Positions 47,346-56,525 of a DNA stretch of 64,000 nucleotides are shown here, piece by piece. A program made the translations under genes and the position numbers. How positions within the stretch are numbered: the stretch's first letter is position 1; each line of letters begins with the position of its first letter. Origin of the DNA: Ichthyenterobacterium magnum (GTDB taxonomy: Bacteria > Bacteroidota > Bacteroidia > Flavobacteriales > Flavobacteriaceae); the NCBI RefSeq assembly GCF_003610635.1, contig NZ_RAQJ01000002.1, forward strand, positions 62,001-126,000, in the 5' to 3' direction. Below the pieces are notes generated by a model, which worked only from the letters and a program-made list of their open reading frames with translations, did no database searches and had not been told where the DNA came from.

Positions 47346-48665
47346 TTGAGAACAACCTATATACATAAACCAGAATCTGTAAGAATATTTAATAAACAGT
47401 TACTCAACTGGAGCCTAAAGTATGATGATGTTGTTTGGTTAGATTCTAATAAGTATAACCAGCAATATTCTAGTTATGATGCTATTTTAGCTATTGATGC
47501 GTTTACAGGTATTAAAACAGACTATATTGATGCCTTTAATAAATTAAAAGAATATCAAAGTGTAACTAAAGATTGGCTTTTTGGATACCTTACTTATGAT
47601 GTAAAAAATGCTGTAGAAGATTTAAAATCTAATAATTTTGACAGACTTCAATTTCCTGACGTATATTTTTTTCAGCCTAAAAAATTATTCTTAATAAAAG
47701 GAAATAGTGTAGAAATTAAATATTTAAAATTTGTTGATGACGAAATTCAAAATGATATAAAAGCTATAGAAAAAACTTTAGATAATTGTCATCTTGAGCG
47801 TGATACACAGAGTAAGTCGAAGTGCAGTCGAGAGGATATAAAAATAAAATTGCGTATTCATAAAGATGACTATTTTAAAAAGCTAGACAGTATGTTAACC
47901 CATATTCATCGAGGCGATATTTATGAAGCTAATTTTTGTCAAGAGTTTTATGCTGAAAACACAGTGATTAATCCGCTAGAAACGTACCAAAAACTAAATA
48001 CAATTTCTAAACCGCCATTTGCAACTTTTTTAAAAATAAATGATAAATACTTAATGTCTGCATCACCAGAACGTTATTTAAAAAAAGAAGGTAATACTAT
48101 TATTTCGCAACCAATTAAAGGAACTGCAAAACGTTCAAATAATAAAGTTGAAGATGATGAGCTTAAGTACAACTTATCTCAAGATGAAAAAGAACGTAGT
48201 GAGAATATTATGATTGTAGATTTGGTGAGAAACGATCTCTCGCAAACAGCAACTAAAGGTAGTGTAACAGTTAAAGAACTTTGTAAAGTATATAGTTTTC
48301 CGCAAGTGCATCAAATGATTTCTACGGTTACATCTAATGTTATTGAGAATACACATCCAATAGATGTTTTAAGAACTACGTTCCCAATGGGAAGCATGAC
48401 AGGAGCACCAAAAATTTCTGCAATGAAAATTATTGAAGAACTTGAGGAGACTAAACGTGGCTTGTATTCTGGAACAGTTGGCTATTTTACGCCAGATAAT
48501 GATTTTGATTTCAATGTAGTTATACGTAGTATTTTATATAACCAAACTAATCAATACGTGTCATATTCGGTTGGAGGAGCGATTACAGCTAAAAGTGTTC
48601 CCTTAAAAGAATATGAAGAATGTTTAGTGAAAGCTAAGGCTATGCGTGAGGTCTTAGAGAATTAA
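47346..48665 (+). CDS. pabB: Aminodeoxychorismate synthase component I, with an in-frame repeat insertion
   Basis: Makes 4-amino-4-deoxychorismate for folate. The chorismate-binding domain (about 170-439) has the PabB lysine K258 in QPIKGTAKR (TrpE has alanine), MIVDLVRNDLSQ and PMGSMTGAPKISAM. The start is TTG at 47346. Residues 148-164 (CHLERDTQSKSKCSRED) are encoded by a copy of the dispersed palindrome and lie in the linker between the N-terminal and catalytic domains, so the enzyme probably still works. tilS follows 25 bases downstream. The gene is probably co-transcribed with tilS and adenine deaminase. Confidence 0.93.
   Translation: MRTTYIHKPESVRIFNKQLLNWSLKYDDVVWLDSNKYNQQYSSYDAILAIDAFTGIKTDYIDAFNKLKEYQSVTKDWLFGYLTYDVKNAVEDLKSNNFDRLQFPDVYFFQPKKLFLIKGNSVEIKYLKFVDDEIQNDIKAIEKTLDNCHLERDTQSKSKCSREDIKIKLRIHKDDYFKKLDSMLTHIHRGDIYEANFCQEFYAENTVINPLETYQKLNTISKPPFATFLKINDKYLMSASPERYLKKEGNTIISQPIKGTAKRSNNKVEDDELKYNLSQDEKERSENIMIVDLVRNDLSQTATKGSVTVKELCKVYSFPQVHQMISTVTSNVIENTHPIDVLRTTFPMGSMTGAPKISAMKIIEELEETKRGLYSGTVGYFTPDNDFDFNVVIRSILYNQTNQYVSYSVGGAITAKSVPLKEYEECLVKAKAMREVLEN
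47787..47837 (+). repeat. Dispersed palindrome, copy E (inside pabB)
   Basis: A 51-base in-frame element. It begins TGTC, has arms ATCTT / AGGAT (one G-T pair) and the split core GAGCG ... CAGTCGA, interrupted by about 23 bases with another partial AGTCGA. Confidence 0.7.
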
Positions 48666-48690
48666 CAGATAAATAATAGTATTTTTGAAT

Positions 48691-50034
48691 ATGCTTAAAG
48701 CACTCCAAAATCATATCGATAAAAACTTAGCGTTCTTAAAAGATGCTAGGCTTCTTATTGCGCTTTCAGGAGGATTGGATAGTGTTGTGTTGACACATTT
48801 ATGTCATGATTTAAAACTAAATATTACACTTGCGCATTGTAACTTTAATTTGCGAGGAGAAGAAAGTAATGAAGATGAAGAATTTGTACTTAAGCTCGCT
48901 AATGATTTAAATATTGAAGTTTTTATTGAAAGTTTTGATACCGAAACTTATGCCAAAAACAACAAGCTTTCTATTCAAATGGCAGCTCGTCAATTGCGAT
49001 ACAACTGGTTTGATGAATTAGTAGAATCACTAGGTTTTGATTACCTTTTAACAGCGCATCATGCAGATGATAACCTCGAAACGTTTCTTATCAATCTTTC
49101 AAGAGGAACAGGTTTAGATGGCTTAACAGGCATTCCTGAAAACAATAGTAATGTTGTAAGGCCAATGTTGCCATTTTCTAGAGAAGAAATTGAAGCTTAT
49201 GCATTAAAAGAAAACTTAAAATGGAGAGAAGATAGTAGTAATACCTCAACTAAATACTTGAGAAATAAGCTGCGTCATGAAGTGATTCCAATTTTAAAAG
49301 GGATTAATCCGCAAATGCTTCAGAATTTTGAAAAGACACAATTATATCTTGAGGGTTCTAAAGAGATTATAGAAGATACAATTGCTAAAATTCAAAAAAA
49401 AGTAGTTTCAGTAGAGAACAATGTTATTAGATTTAATATTAAAAAGCTCAAAAAGCTATCCAACCCTAAAGTCTATTTATATGAGCTTTTAAAAGATTTT
49501 AATTTTACAGAATGGGATGATGTGGTTAACTTATTAAGTGCTCAATCTGGAAAACAAGTGTCTTCTAATACGCATCGCTTAGTAAAAGATCGTGACTACT
49601 TACTACTTACAGAGGTAAAAGATAAACATGCTGCTGGCTGTCATTCTGAGCTTGTCGAAGAATCTCTAATTATTGAAGAAAACATAAAACAATTACAAAC
49701 ACCTTTTGGCGTTTTGCTTTTTGATGAAGCAGATGCGCTCTTTTCAAAGCAATCTAACGTAATTCATGTTGATAAGGATAAATTAAAATATCCTTTAATT
49801 ATTCGTCAATGGAAAAAAGGAGATTATTTTTTTCCCTTAGGAATGAAAGGAAGAAAGAAGCTCAGTAAGTATTTTAAAGATGAAAAATTGTCTTTGGTTG
49901 ATAAAGAGCGTGTGTGGTTGCTTACTTCAGAAAACAAAATTGTTTGGGTAATTGGTATGCGAGCAGATCGTAAATTTAAGGTTGATAGCAATACAAAAAA
50001 AGTTTTAAAAATTGAATTAAAACAATCCTTTTAA
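48691..50034 (+). CDS. tilS: tRNA(Ile)-lysidine synthetase, with an in-frame repeat insertion
   Basis: Converts C34 of tRNA-Ile(CAU) to lysidine, an essential reaction. The PP-loop SGGLDS is at residues 26-31; the family motifs [16 protein letters not shown] and [20 protein letters not shown] are present. The C-terminal TilS domain includes [16 protein letters not shown]. Residues 317-325 (CHSELVEES) are encoded by a copy of the dispersed palindrome inserted in frame in the linker before the C-terminal domain. The start ATG at 48691 is used. It lies in a run with pabB and adenine deaminase. Confidence 0.94.
   Translation: MLKALQNHIDKNLAFLKDARLLIALSGGLDSVVLTHLCHDLKLNITLAHCNFNLRGEESNEDEEFVLKLANDLNIEVFIESFDTETYAKNNKLSIQMAARQLRYNWFDELVESLGFDYLLTAHHADDNLETFLINLSRGTGLDGLTGIPENNSNVVRPMLPFSREEIEAYALKENLKWREDSSNTSTKYLRNKLRHEVIPILKGINPQMLQNFEKTQLYLEGSKEIIEDTIAKIQKKVVSVENNVIRFNIKKLKKLSNPKVYLYELLKDFNFTEWDDVVNLLSAQSGKQVSSNTHRLVKDRDYLLLTEVKDKHAAGCHSELVEESLIIEENIKQLQTPFGVLLFDEADALFSKQSNVIHVDKDKLKYPLIIRQWKKGDYFFPLGMKGRKKLSKYFKDEKLSLVDKERVWLLTSENKIVWVIGMRADRKFKVDSNTKKVLKIELKQSF
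49639..49665 (+). repeat. Dispersed palindrome, copy F (inside tilS)
   Basis: A 27-base element of nine codons: TGTC, arms ATTCT / AGAAT, core GAGCTTGTCGA, then CT. It is a complete copy of the family consensus inside an essential gene. Confidence 0.9.
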
Positions 50035-50045
50035 AAGGAAAGAAT

Positions 50046-51665
50046 ATGAAATTACAAGGTCAAATAGTCGATATTCAAAACAAACGAATCTATAAAGGCG
50101 AAATAAGTATTGAAAATGGAAAAATAGTTGCTATTCAAGAAAAGCAACATGATGTTAATCATTATATATTGCCTGGCTTTGTAGACGCACATATTCATAT
50201 TGAAAGTTCTATGTTAGTACCAAGCGAGTTTGCAAAAATTGCGGTTAAACACGGTACAGTTTCTACAGTTTCTGACCCTCACGAAATTGCTAATGTTTTA
50301 GGCGTAAAAGGTGTTGAATTTATGATAGAAAATGGTAAAAAAACACCATTTAAATTCAATTTTGGAGCACCATCTTGTGTACCAGCAACAAGTTTTGAAT
50401 CTGCAGGAGCTGTGATAGACTCAAATGATATTAAAAAGTTAATGGCTAATCCAGATATTAAGTATTTAGCCGAAATGATGAATTATCCTGGAGTGATTTA
50501 TGACGATGCTGAAGTTTTAAAAAAACTAGATTGGGCCAAATATTATAAAAAACCAATTGATGGTCATGCGCCAGGATTGCGAGGAGACGATTTAACAAAA
50601 TATATTTCTGCAGGAATCTCAACAGATCATGAATGTTTTACGTTTGATGAAGGTTTAGAAAAACTTCAAAAAGGCATGAAAGTTATTATTCGTGAAGGTA
50701 GCGCAGCTAAAAATTTTGAAGCTCTTATTAATTTATTGCCAGAACATTATAATAACATGATGTTTTGTAGTGATGATAAACATCCAGACGATTTGTTGTT
50801 AGGTCATATTAATCAATTATGTGCTAGAGCAGTTTTAAAAAATGTTGATGTGTTTAAGGTATTACAGGCTGCTTGCGTTAATCCAGTAAAGCATTATAAT
50901 CTAGATGTTGGTTTGCTTCAAGTTGGAGATTTTGCAGATTGTATTGTTGTAGAAAATTTAAAAGATTTTAAAACGCTTCAAACCTATATTAATGGAGAGC
51001 TGGTTTTTGATAAAGGTGTTTCAAAAATTGAACATGTAGAATTTGAAAACTTAAATAACTTTAACACAGATAAAAAAAAGGTTGAAGATTTTAGGTTCCA
51101 ATCTAATGCAAAACAAATAAGAGTTATTGAATGTTTAGATGGCGAATTAGTTACTAATGAGACAATTGAGGATGCAACTATTCAAAATGGAAATCTAGTC
51201 TCAAATACAAAAAAAGATATTCTAAAAATGGTAGTTGTTAATCGCTATCAAAACGATAAACCAGCTATAGCATTTATAAAAAACTTCGGATTAAAAGAAG
51301 GTGCAATTGCGTCTTCTGTTGGTCATGATTCTCACAATATTATCGCTGTAGGCGTTTCAGATGAAGCCATTTGTAAAGCCGTTAATTTATTAATAGAAAA
51401 AGAAGGCGGTATTTGTGCTATAAGTAATACTAAAGAAAAAACAGTTGCGCTTCCTGTGGCTGGAATTATGAGTGATAAAGATGCTCAAACTATCGGAAAG
51501 CAATACTCAGAGCTAGATGCAATGGCTAAGCAAATTGGTAGCAAACTTCATGCACCTTACATGAGTTTATCATTTATGGCGTTATTAGTTATACCATCAT
51601 TAAAGCTTAGTGATAAGGGCTTGTTTAACGGAACCGATTTTAAGTTTACGCCTTTAGAAGTCTAA
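50046..51665 (+). CDS. ade: Adenine deaminase (amidohydrolase type)
   Basis: Deaminates adenine to hypoxanthine. It belongs to the amidohydrolase superfamily: metal ligands in [17 protein letters not shown], further sites at [19 protein letters not shown], and the C-terminal domain with [22 protein letters not shown] (core [10 protein letters not shown]). At 539 residues it has the normal length. It starts 11 bases after tilS. With the pyrimidine cluster beginning 185 bases downstream it makes a nucleobase-catabolism neighbourhood. Confidence 0.95.
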   Translation: MKLQGQIVDIQNKRIYKGEISIENGKIVAIQEKQHDVNHYILPGFVDAHIHIESSMLVPSEFAKIAVKHGTVSTVSDPHEIANVLGVKGVEFMIENGKKTPFKFNFGAPSCVPATSFESAGAVIDSNDIKKLMANPDIKYLAEMMNYPGVIYDDAEVLKKLDWAKYYKKPIDGHAPGLRGDDLTKYISAGISTDHECFTFDEGLEKLQKGMKVIIREGSAAKNFEALINLLPEHYNNMMFCSDDKHPDDLLLGHINQLCARAVLKNVDVFKVLQAACVNPVKHYNLDVGLLQVGDFADCIVVENLKDFKTLQTYINGELVFDKGVSKIEHVEFENLNNFNTDKKKVEDFRFQSNAKQIRVIECLDGELVTNETIEDATIQNGNLVSNTKKDILKMVVVNRYQNDKPAIAFIKNFGLKEGAIASSVGHDSHNIIAVGVSDEAICKAVNLLIEKEGGICAISNTKEKTVALPVAGIMSDKDAQTIGKQYSELDAMAKQIGSKLHAPYMSLSFMALLVIPSLKLSDKGLFNGTDFKFTPLEV

Positions 51666-51849
51666 TTATAAATAAGAATCATTCAATATAGTTTTTAAAT
51701 TGTTATTGACTTTTCAATAATAGTATCATTTTAATATATATTTCATATATTTGATTAGAGTGCGATTAGAATTTGTCAATCTTATGACAAAGTTTCTATA
51801 GCATTCTTATTTTTTGTTCAAATATTAATAAAATTAATCTGATAAACTG

Positions 51850-53319
51850 ATGATGCCTGTAAGCGAAACACTTTCCGAAGTAAAAAATTATATAGACGGT
51901 AAATTTGAAAGAAATGGCCAAAATGCAATGGATGTATTAAGCCCTTTAGATGGCTCTAAAATTTCTTCAATTCCAATGTCAACAACTCAAGATGTTAATG
52001 CTGCAGTTGAAGCAGCAAAAAAAGCATTTCCAGAATGGTCAGGAATGACCTTTAAAGAGCGTGTTCAAATATTCTTTAGATATCGCAATCTGTTAGAAAA
52101 AAACATGGATGAGTTGACTAAGCTAGTACAATTAGAAAATGGTAAAACCTATGGCGAAGCCAAAGCTGAAGTTGAGAAGAGTATGGAACTCTGTGAGTTT
52201 GCTGTATCCATGCCACAAATAGTTGTCAATGAGGTGCAAGAAGTTAGTAAAGGTGTTGAATGCCGAATTGAGCGTAAACCTTTAGGTGTTGTAGCATCTA
52301 TTACACCATTTAATTTCCCGAATATGGTGCCACATTGGACCTTGCCAAATGCTTTGGTTTTAGGAAACACGATGGTTATGAAGCCCTCTGAACTAGTGCC
52401 GCTAAGTACAGTACGGATGGCTGAGTTACTAAAAGAAGCTGGTCTTCCAGATGGTGTATTCAATATTGTTAATGGAGGAAAAGAAGTCGTAGAAGCCATT
52501 TGCGACCATCCAAAAATTGAAGCAGTTTCTTTTGTGGGTTCTACAAAAGTGGCTAAAATCGTATATAAAAGAGCAACGTCTAATTTAAAACGTTGTGTCG
52601 CTTTAGGAGGTGCAAAAAACCATTTATTAGTCCTACCTGATGCTAACCCTGAAATGACAGCTTCAAATGTTGTTGCGTCCATGTCTGGCTGTGCAGGCCA
52701 GCGTTGTATGGCTGCTTCTGTAATGGTTGGAGTGGATAAAGTACAGCACATTATAGACCGTATGGTTGAGGATGCTAAAGCCATTGTGCCTGGAGATAAC
52801 TTGGGTTCTGTAATTACTGCCGAAGCTAAAGAGCGTATTGAAGGCTATATTTCTGAAGCTGAAAAAAATGGAGCCAAAATTTTGTTAGATGGTCGTAATA
52901 CAACAGTTCCTGGAAAAGAAGGTGGTTATTATGTTGGACCAACAATTATAGATTATGTAACTACAGATATGTCTGTGGCAAGAGAAGAAATTTTCGGACC
53001 AGTGATTTCAATTATTCGTGCTAAAGATTTAGATGAAGCTATCGAGATTGAAAATGGGTCGAACTATGGAAATGCAGCTGCTGTGTTTACCCAAAGTGGT
53101 GGTTTGGCTAAACAAGTTATGGAACGTGCAAGCGCAGGAATGATTGGTGTAAATATTGGAGTTCCGGTGCCTAGAGAGCCATTTTCTTTTGGCGGATGGA
53201 ACGAATCAAAATTTGGAGTAGGTGATATTACAGGACGCAGCTCTATAGAATTCTGGACACAAAACAAGAAGACTACAACGAAATGGAATCCAGAAGCACA
53301 AACCAATTGGATGAGTTAA
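51850..53319 (+). CDS. mmsA: CoA-acylating (methyl)malonate-semialdehyde dehydrogenase
   Basis: Oxidises malonate semialdehyde or methylmalonate semialdehyde to acetyl-CoA or propionyl-CoA plus CO2 with NAD+. The MmsA marks are ITPFNFPNMVPHWTLPNA, the GSTKVAKIVY NAD region, ALGGAKNH, and the catalytic cysteine in SGCAGQRCMAASV. There are 489 residues. It is the last enzyme of the pyrimidine pathway encoded downstream and the first gene of the cluster. A TATATTTG at 51746-51753 may be the -7 element of the cluster promoter; the -33 is unclear. Confidence 0.95.
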   Translation: MMPVSETLSEVKNYIDGKFERNGQNAMDVLSPLDGSKISSIPMSTTQDVNAAVEAAKKAFPEWSGMTFKERVQIFFRYRNLLEKNMDELTKLVQLENGKTYGEAKAEVEKSMELCEFAVSMPQIVVNEVQEVSKGVECRIERKPLGVVASITPFNFPNMVPHWTLPNALVLGNTMVMKPSELVPLSTVRMAELLKEAGLPDGVFNIVNGGKEVVEAICDHPKIEAVSFVGSTKVAKIVYKRATSNLKRCVALGGAKNHLLVLPDANPEMTASNVVASMSGCAGQRCMAASVMVGVDKVQHIIDRMVEDAKAIVPGDNLGSVITAEAKERIEGYISEAEKNGAKILLDGRNTTVPGKEGGYYVGPTIIDYVTTDMSVAREEIFGPVISIIRAKDLDEAIEIENGSNYGNAAAVFTQSGGLAKQVMERASAGMIGVNIGVPVPREPFSFGGWNESKFGVGDITGRSSIEFWTQNKKTTTKWNPEAQTNWMS

Positions 53320-53373
53320 TTAATCAATTTATATAATAGTAATTAAATAATTAATAATCAGCTGTTTAATTTA

Positions 53374-54714
53374 ATGGATAATCAACAAATTGTAAAAGAT
53401 AATTTAGACTATACTTTGTTTTCTTGGGGAAAACAAGGTGGTCTAAATCCTATTAATGTATCGCATGCAAATGGTTCATATGTGTATGATAGAGATGGAA
53501 AAAAGTATTTAGATTTTTCTTCTCAACTTATGAATGTAAATATTGGTCATGGAAACCAACGCATAACAGATGCAGTTGCTAAACAAATGCAGGAAGTAAG
53601 TTTTGTATATCCTGGAATGGCAACAGATGTTCGTGGTAAATTGGGAAAAAAAATCGCTGAGATTACCCCGGGAAATTTAACAAAAACTTTTTTTACACTT
53701 GGTGGAGCAGAAGCTATAGAAAATGCTATTAAGCTTGTTAGAATGTATACTGGTCGCCATAAAATAATTACACATTATCGCGCTTATCATGGCGCAACAT
53801 ACGGAGCGATTACCGCTGGTGGAGACCCAAGACGTTTTCCTGTAGATAGTCAAGCCATGCCAAATGTAGTACATGTAGAAAATCCATATGCATATCGTTG
53901 TCCGTGGAATTCCGATTCTATTGAGCAATGTGGAGAACGCGCCTTAGCGCATTTAGAGCGTGTGGTAAAGTTTGAAAATCCAAATAGTGTAGCTGCTATT
54001 TTGTTTGAAGGCGAATCTGGTTCTTCAGGATGTTTAAAATATCCACCTATGTATTTAAAACGCGTACGAGAACTCTGTGATAAATACGGAATTATGATGA
54101 TTGATGATGAAGTGATGAGTGGTTTTGGACGCACAGGAAAAATGTTTGGGATAGACCATCATAATGTCACTCCAGATATTATGTGTTTGGCTAAAGGCTT
54201 AACTTCTGGTTATTTACCATTAGGAGGTGTTGTAGTGACAGATAAAATTGCTGAGCATTTTAACGACAATCCAATGACTATTGGGTTAACATATTCTGCG
54301 CATTCTGTTTTGTGTGCTGCTGCATTAGAAAATATTAAAGTTATTGAAGAAGAGAATTTAGTAGAACGTGCAGCAGAAATGGGTTTATATATTGAAGCTG
54401 AAGTAGAAAAACTGAAAGCAAAACATCCATCTATTGGTGATTTTAGAAATACCGGATTACTTGGATGCATTGAGCTTGTGAAAAATAGAGATACAAAAGA
54501 ACCAACCACGCCTTGGAATGCGAAGCCAAATGAAATGGAAGCCACGTCTAGAATGGCGACCAAAATCAGAGAGCTAGGCATGTTCACATTTGTACGTTGG
54601 AACTGGATTTTTATTGCGCCTCCTTTAAATGTCACCAAAGAAGAAGTAGATGAAGGGTTGCAAATAATCTCACAAGCAATTGCAATTGCTGATGAGTATG
54701 TCATTCCTGCGTAG
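53374..54714 (+). CDS. Class III aminotransferase, probable beta-alanine (beta-aminoisobutyrate) transaminase
   Basis: A PLP-dependent class III aminotransferase of 446 residues. Motifs: TLGGAEAIENAIKLVRMYTGRHKI, the PLP aspartate in MMIDDEVMSGFGRTG, and the PLP lysine in CLAKGLTSGYLPLGG. From its neighbours it most likely transfers the amino group of beta-alanine or beta-aminoisobutyrate to pyruvate or 2-oxoglutarate, giving the MmsA substrate. The substrate is inferred from context. Its stop codon and last residues (VIPA) lie inside a palindromic repeat at 54699-54724. Confidence 0.88.
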   Translation: MDNQQIVKDNLDYTLFSWGKQGGLNPINVSHANGSYVYDRDGKKYLDFSSQLMNVNIGHGNQRITDAVAKQMQEVSFVYPGMATDVRGKLGKKIAEITPGNLTKTFFTLGGAEAIENAIKLVRMYTGRHKIITHYRAYHGATYGAITAGGDPRRFPVDSQAMPNVVHVENPYAYRCPWNSDSIEQCGERALAHLERVVKFENPNSVAAILFEGESGSSGCLKYPPMYLKRVRELCDKYGIMMIDDEVMSGFGRTGKMFGIDHHNVTPDIMCLAKGLTSGYLPLGGVVVTDKIAEHFNDNPMTIGLTYSAHSVLCAAALENIKVIEEENLVERAAEMGLYIEAEVEKLKAKHPSIGDFRNTGLLGCIELVKNRDTKEPTTPWNAKPNEMEATSRMATKIRELGMFTFVRWNWIFIAPPLNVTKEEVDEGLQIISQAIAIADEYVIPA

Positions 54715-54724
54715 GCAGGAATCT
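54699..54724 (+). repeat. Dispersed palindrome, copy G (aminotransferase 3' end)
   Basis: TGTC, then arms ATTCCTGC / GCAGGAAT around a short loop (GTAG), then CT. The element supplies the aminotransferase stop codon at 54712-54714. Confidence 0.85.
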
Positions 54725-54760
54725 CGTGAAGTAAATTCAGAATTGGTTAATAAAAGTAAA

Positions 54761-54841
54761 TGTCATTCCGACAGAGTGAGGAACGAACAACGAGGAATCT
54801 CATAATTTAAAGTAAGATTCTTCATTTTATTCAGAATGACA
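54761..54841. repeat. Dispersed palindromes, copies H1 and H2 in inverted order
   Basis: H1 (54761-54800) is TGTC plus arms ATTCC / GGAAT with a long loop, then CT. H2 (54815-54841) is the same design on the other strand (arms ATTCT / AGAAT). The spacer before the transporter gene consists mostly of these elements. Confidence 0.75.
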
Positions 54842-54868
54842 AACAACTAAAAAAGAAGTTCCAACTAA

Positions 54869-56524
54869 ATGAATAAAGACATCGTAGAACTACAAGAAGA
54901 CGTTTCAAATTCTTCACTATATAGCGAAGATTTAGCACCTGTACCTTCAAGTCAGCGTACTTGGAGCAAATGGCACCTTGCTGCAATTTGGATTGGTATG
55001 GCAGTCTGTATTCCTACATATTTATTGGCGTCTTATATGATTAAGACAGGATTGAATTGGTATGAGGCACTTATTATTATTGGGCTTGCTAATTTAATCA
55101 TTACCATTCCTATGGTGCTTAATGGTCATGCAGGAGTAAAATACGGCATTCCATTTCCGGTTATTGGTCGAGCCGCTTTCGGAACAAAAGGTGTGCACTT
55201 AGCATCTGTAACTAGAGGAATCATTGCTTGTGGCTGGTTTGGTGTGCAAACTTGGATTGGAGGTTTAGCTATTTATGCCATTTTCAATGCCATTACTGGT
55301 TCAACAGGTGAGTTAGGATTGTCGATTGGTAAGTTCGTAGGCTTCGGAATTTTTTGGATTATTAATATGTATTTTATCTGGAAAGGTACAGAAAGCATTA
55401 AATGGTTAGAAACCTATTCGGCACCTATTCTTGTGATCATGGGAATTGTGCTCATTTATTGGAGCTATGCCAAAGCTGATGGATTTTCTATTGTGTTAGA
55501 CCAAAGTGTTCAGCTTGAAAAAACAGCTGCTACAATTACAGAAAAAGAGGATACCTTTTATCTCAATTTAAATGTTTTAAAAAGTAAAGAAGGTCAACTC
55601 AAAGCTACTGAGTATGCTATTGTTTCAGAAGAAAATACAAGTTGGAAACCTTTCACTTCAGAACCAATTCAAATTAAAAACACTAAGAATATTCAAGTGC
55701 AATTCAGAAATAATGATGTTTTGTCTAGTGTTGTATCTGCGAATATAGTTTCTAATAATTCGGGAAGTAAGCTTTGGCGTTATTTGCTCTGGCTAACTGC
55801 TATGGTTGGTTTTTGGGCAACCATGTCTATTAGTATTGCAGATATTACACGTTATGCAGCAACTCAAAAAGACCAAATTGCAGGACAATTTATAGGATTG
55901 CCAGCAACTATGATGTTGTATTCTTTTGTAGGCATTTTTGTTACCTGTGCGGCAATTATCAATTTTAAAGATATTTTAATTGCTGATGATGCACCTTGGG
56001 ACCCAGTTTCTTTAATAGCTAAATTCAAAAATCCAGTTGTGGTTATTGTAGCTCAGGTTTTTATGATTATAGCGACCTTGAGTACTAATATTGCTGCCAA
56101 TGTAATAGCACCATCCAATGCATTTTCAAATTTATGGCCTAAAAAAATTAGTTTTAAAACTGGAGGAACACTAACAGGGATCATCGGAATATTAATCATG
56201 CCTTGGTGGTTATTAAATGAGATCTCAGGATTTTTAATTTTTGTAAGTGGATTATTAGGTCCAGTACTCGGAATTTTAATTGCAGATTATTATTTGGTTA
56301 GAAAAAAGAAGCTAGAATTAGCCGAACTTTATAAAGAAGAAGGAATCTATTCATATAACAAAACAGGTTTTAACAAAGCAGCTATGATAGCTTTATTCGT
56401 AGGTGTTTTTGCTGCGCTCATAGGTTTTTGGGTTCCTGCTCTAAGTTTCTTGTATTCACTATCTTGGTTTACAGGATTCTTTATTTCGTTTGTATTGTAT
56501 TATCTATTAATGAAGAAAAAATAA
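54869..56524 (+). CDS. NCS1 family nucleobase transporter with a periplasmic domain insertion
   Basis: Inner-membrane nucleobase:cation symporter-1 (551 residues, about 12 helices), probably importing uracil, thymine or dihydropyrimidines. NCS1 marks: GIPFPVIGRAAFG, a WFGVQTWIGG segment, GFWATMSISIADITRYA. Between helices 5 and 6 (about residues 215-298) there is a beta-rich insertion of about 80 residues (YAIVSEENTSWKPFTSEPIQI) resembling the chitobiase/CHB_HEX_C sandwich. By the standard topology this loop faces the periplasm. Typical NCS1 proteins lack it. It starts after two inverted palindromes. Confidence 0.88.
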   Translation: MNKDIVELQEDVSNSSLYSEDLAPVPSSQRTWSKWHLAAIWIGMAVCIPTYLLASYMIKTGLNWYEALIIIGLANLIITIPMVLNGHAGVKYGIPFPVIGRAAFGTKGVHLASVTRGIIACGWFGVQTWIGGLAIYAIFNAITGSTGELGLSIGKFVGFGIFWIINMYFIWKGTESIKWLETYSAPILVIMGIVLIYWSYAKADGFSIVLDQSVQLEKTAATITEKEDTFYLNLNVLKSKEGQLKATEYAIVSEENTSWKPFTSEPIQIKNTKNIQVQFRNNDVLSSVVSANIVSNNSGSKLWRYLLWLTAMVGFWATMSISIADITRYAATQKDQIAGQFIGLPATMMLYSFVGIFVTCAAIINFKDILIADDAPWDPVSLIAKFKNPVVVIVAQVFMIIATLSTNIAANVIAPSNAFSNLWPKKISFKTGGTLTGIIGILIMPWWLLNEISGFLIFVSGLLGPVLGILIADYYLVRKKKLELAELYKEEGIYSYNKTGFNKAAMIALFVGVFAALIGFWVPALSFLYSLSWFTGFFISFVLYYLLMKKK

Positions 56525-56525
56525 A

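Noticed and set aside
51666-51849. TATATTTG at 51746-51753 as the cluster promoter
   Set aside because: The -7 fits, but no TTG lies 19-22 bases upstream, so it is mentioned in the mmsA entry and not called as a promoter.
52149-52784. Long reverse-strand frame (211 codons) inside mmsA
   Set aside because: It lies wholly opposite a well-conserved enzyme, has no family resemblance and no promoter; it is a by-product of codon use in mmsA.
54210-54704. Long reverse-strand frame (164 codons) inside the aminotransferase gene
   Set aside because: The real protein in this interval is the class III aminotransferase with intact motifs; the reverse frame shows no recognisable domain.
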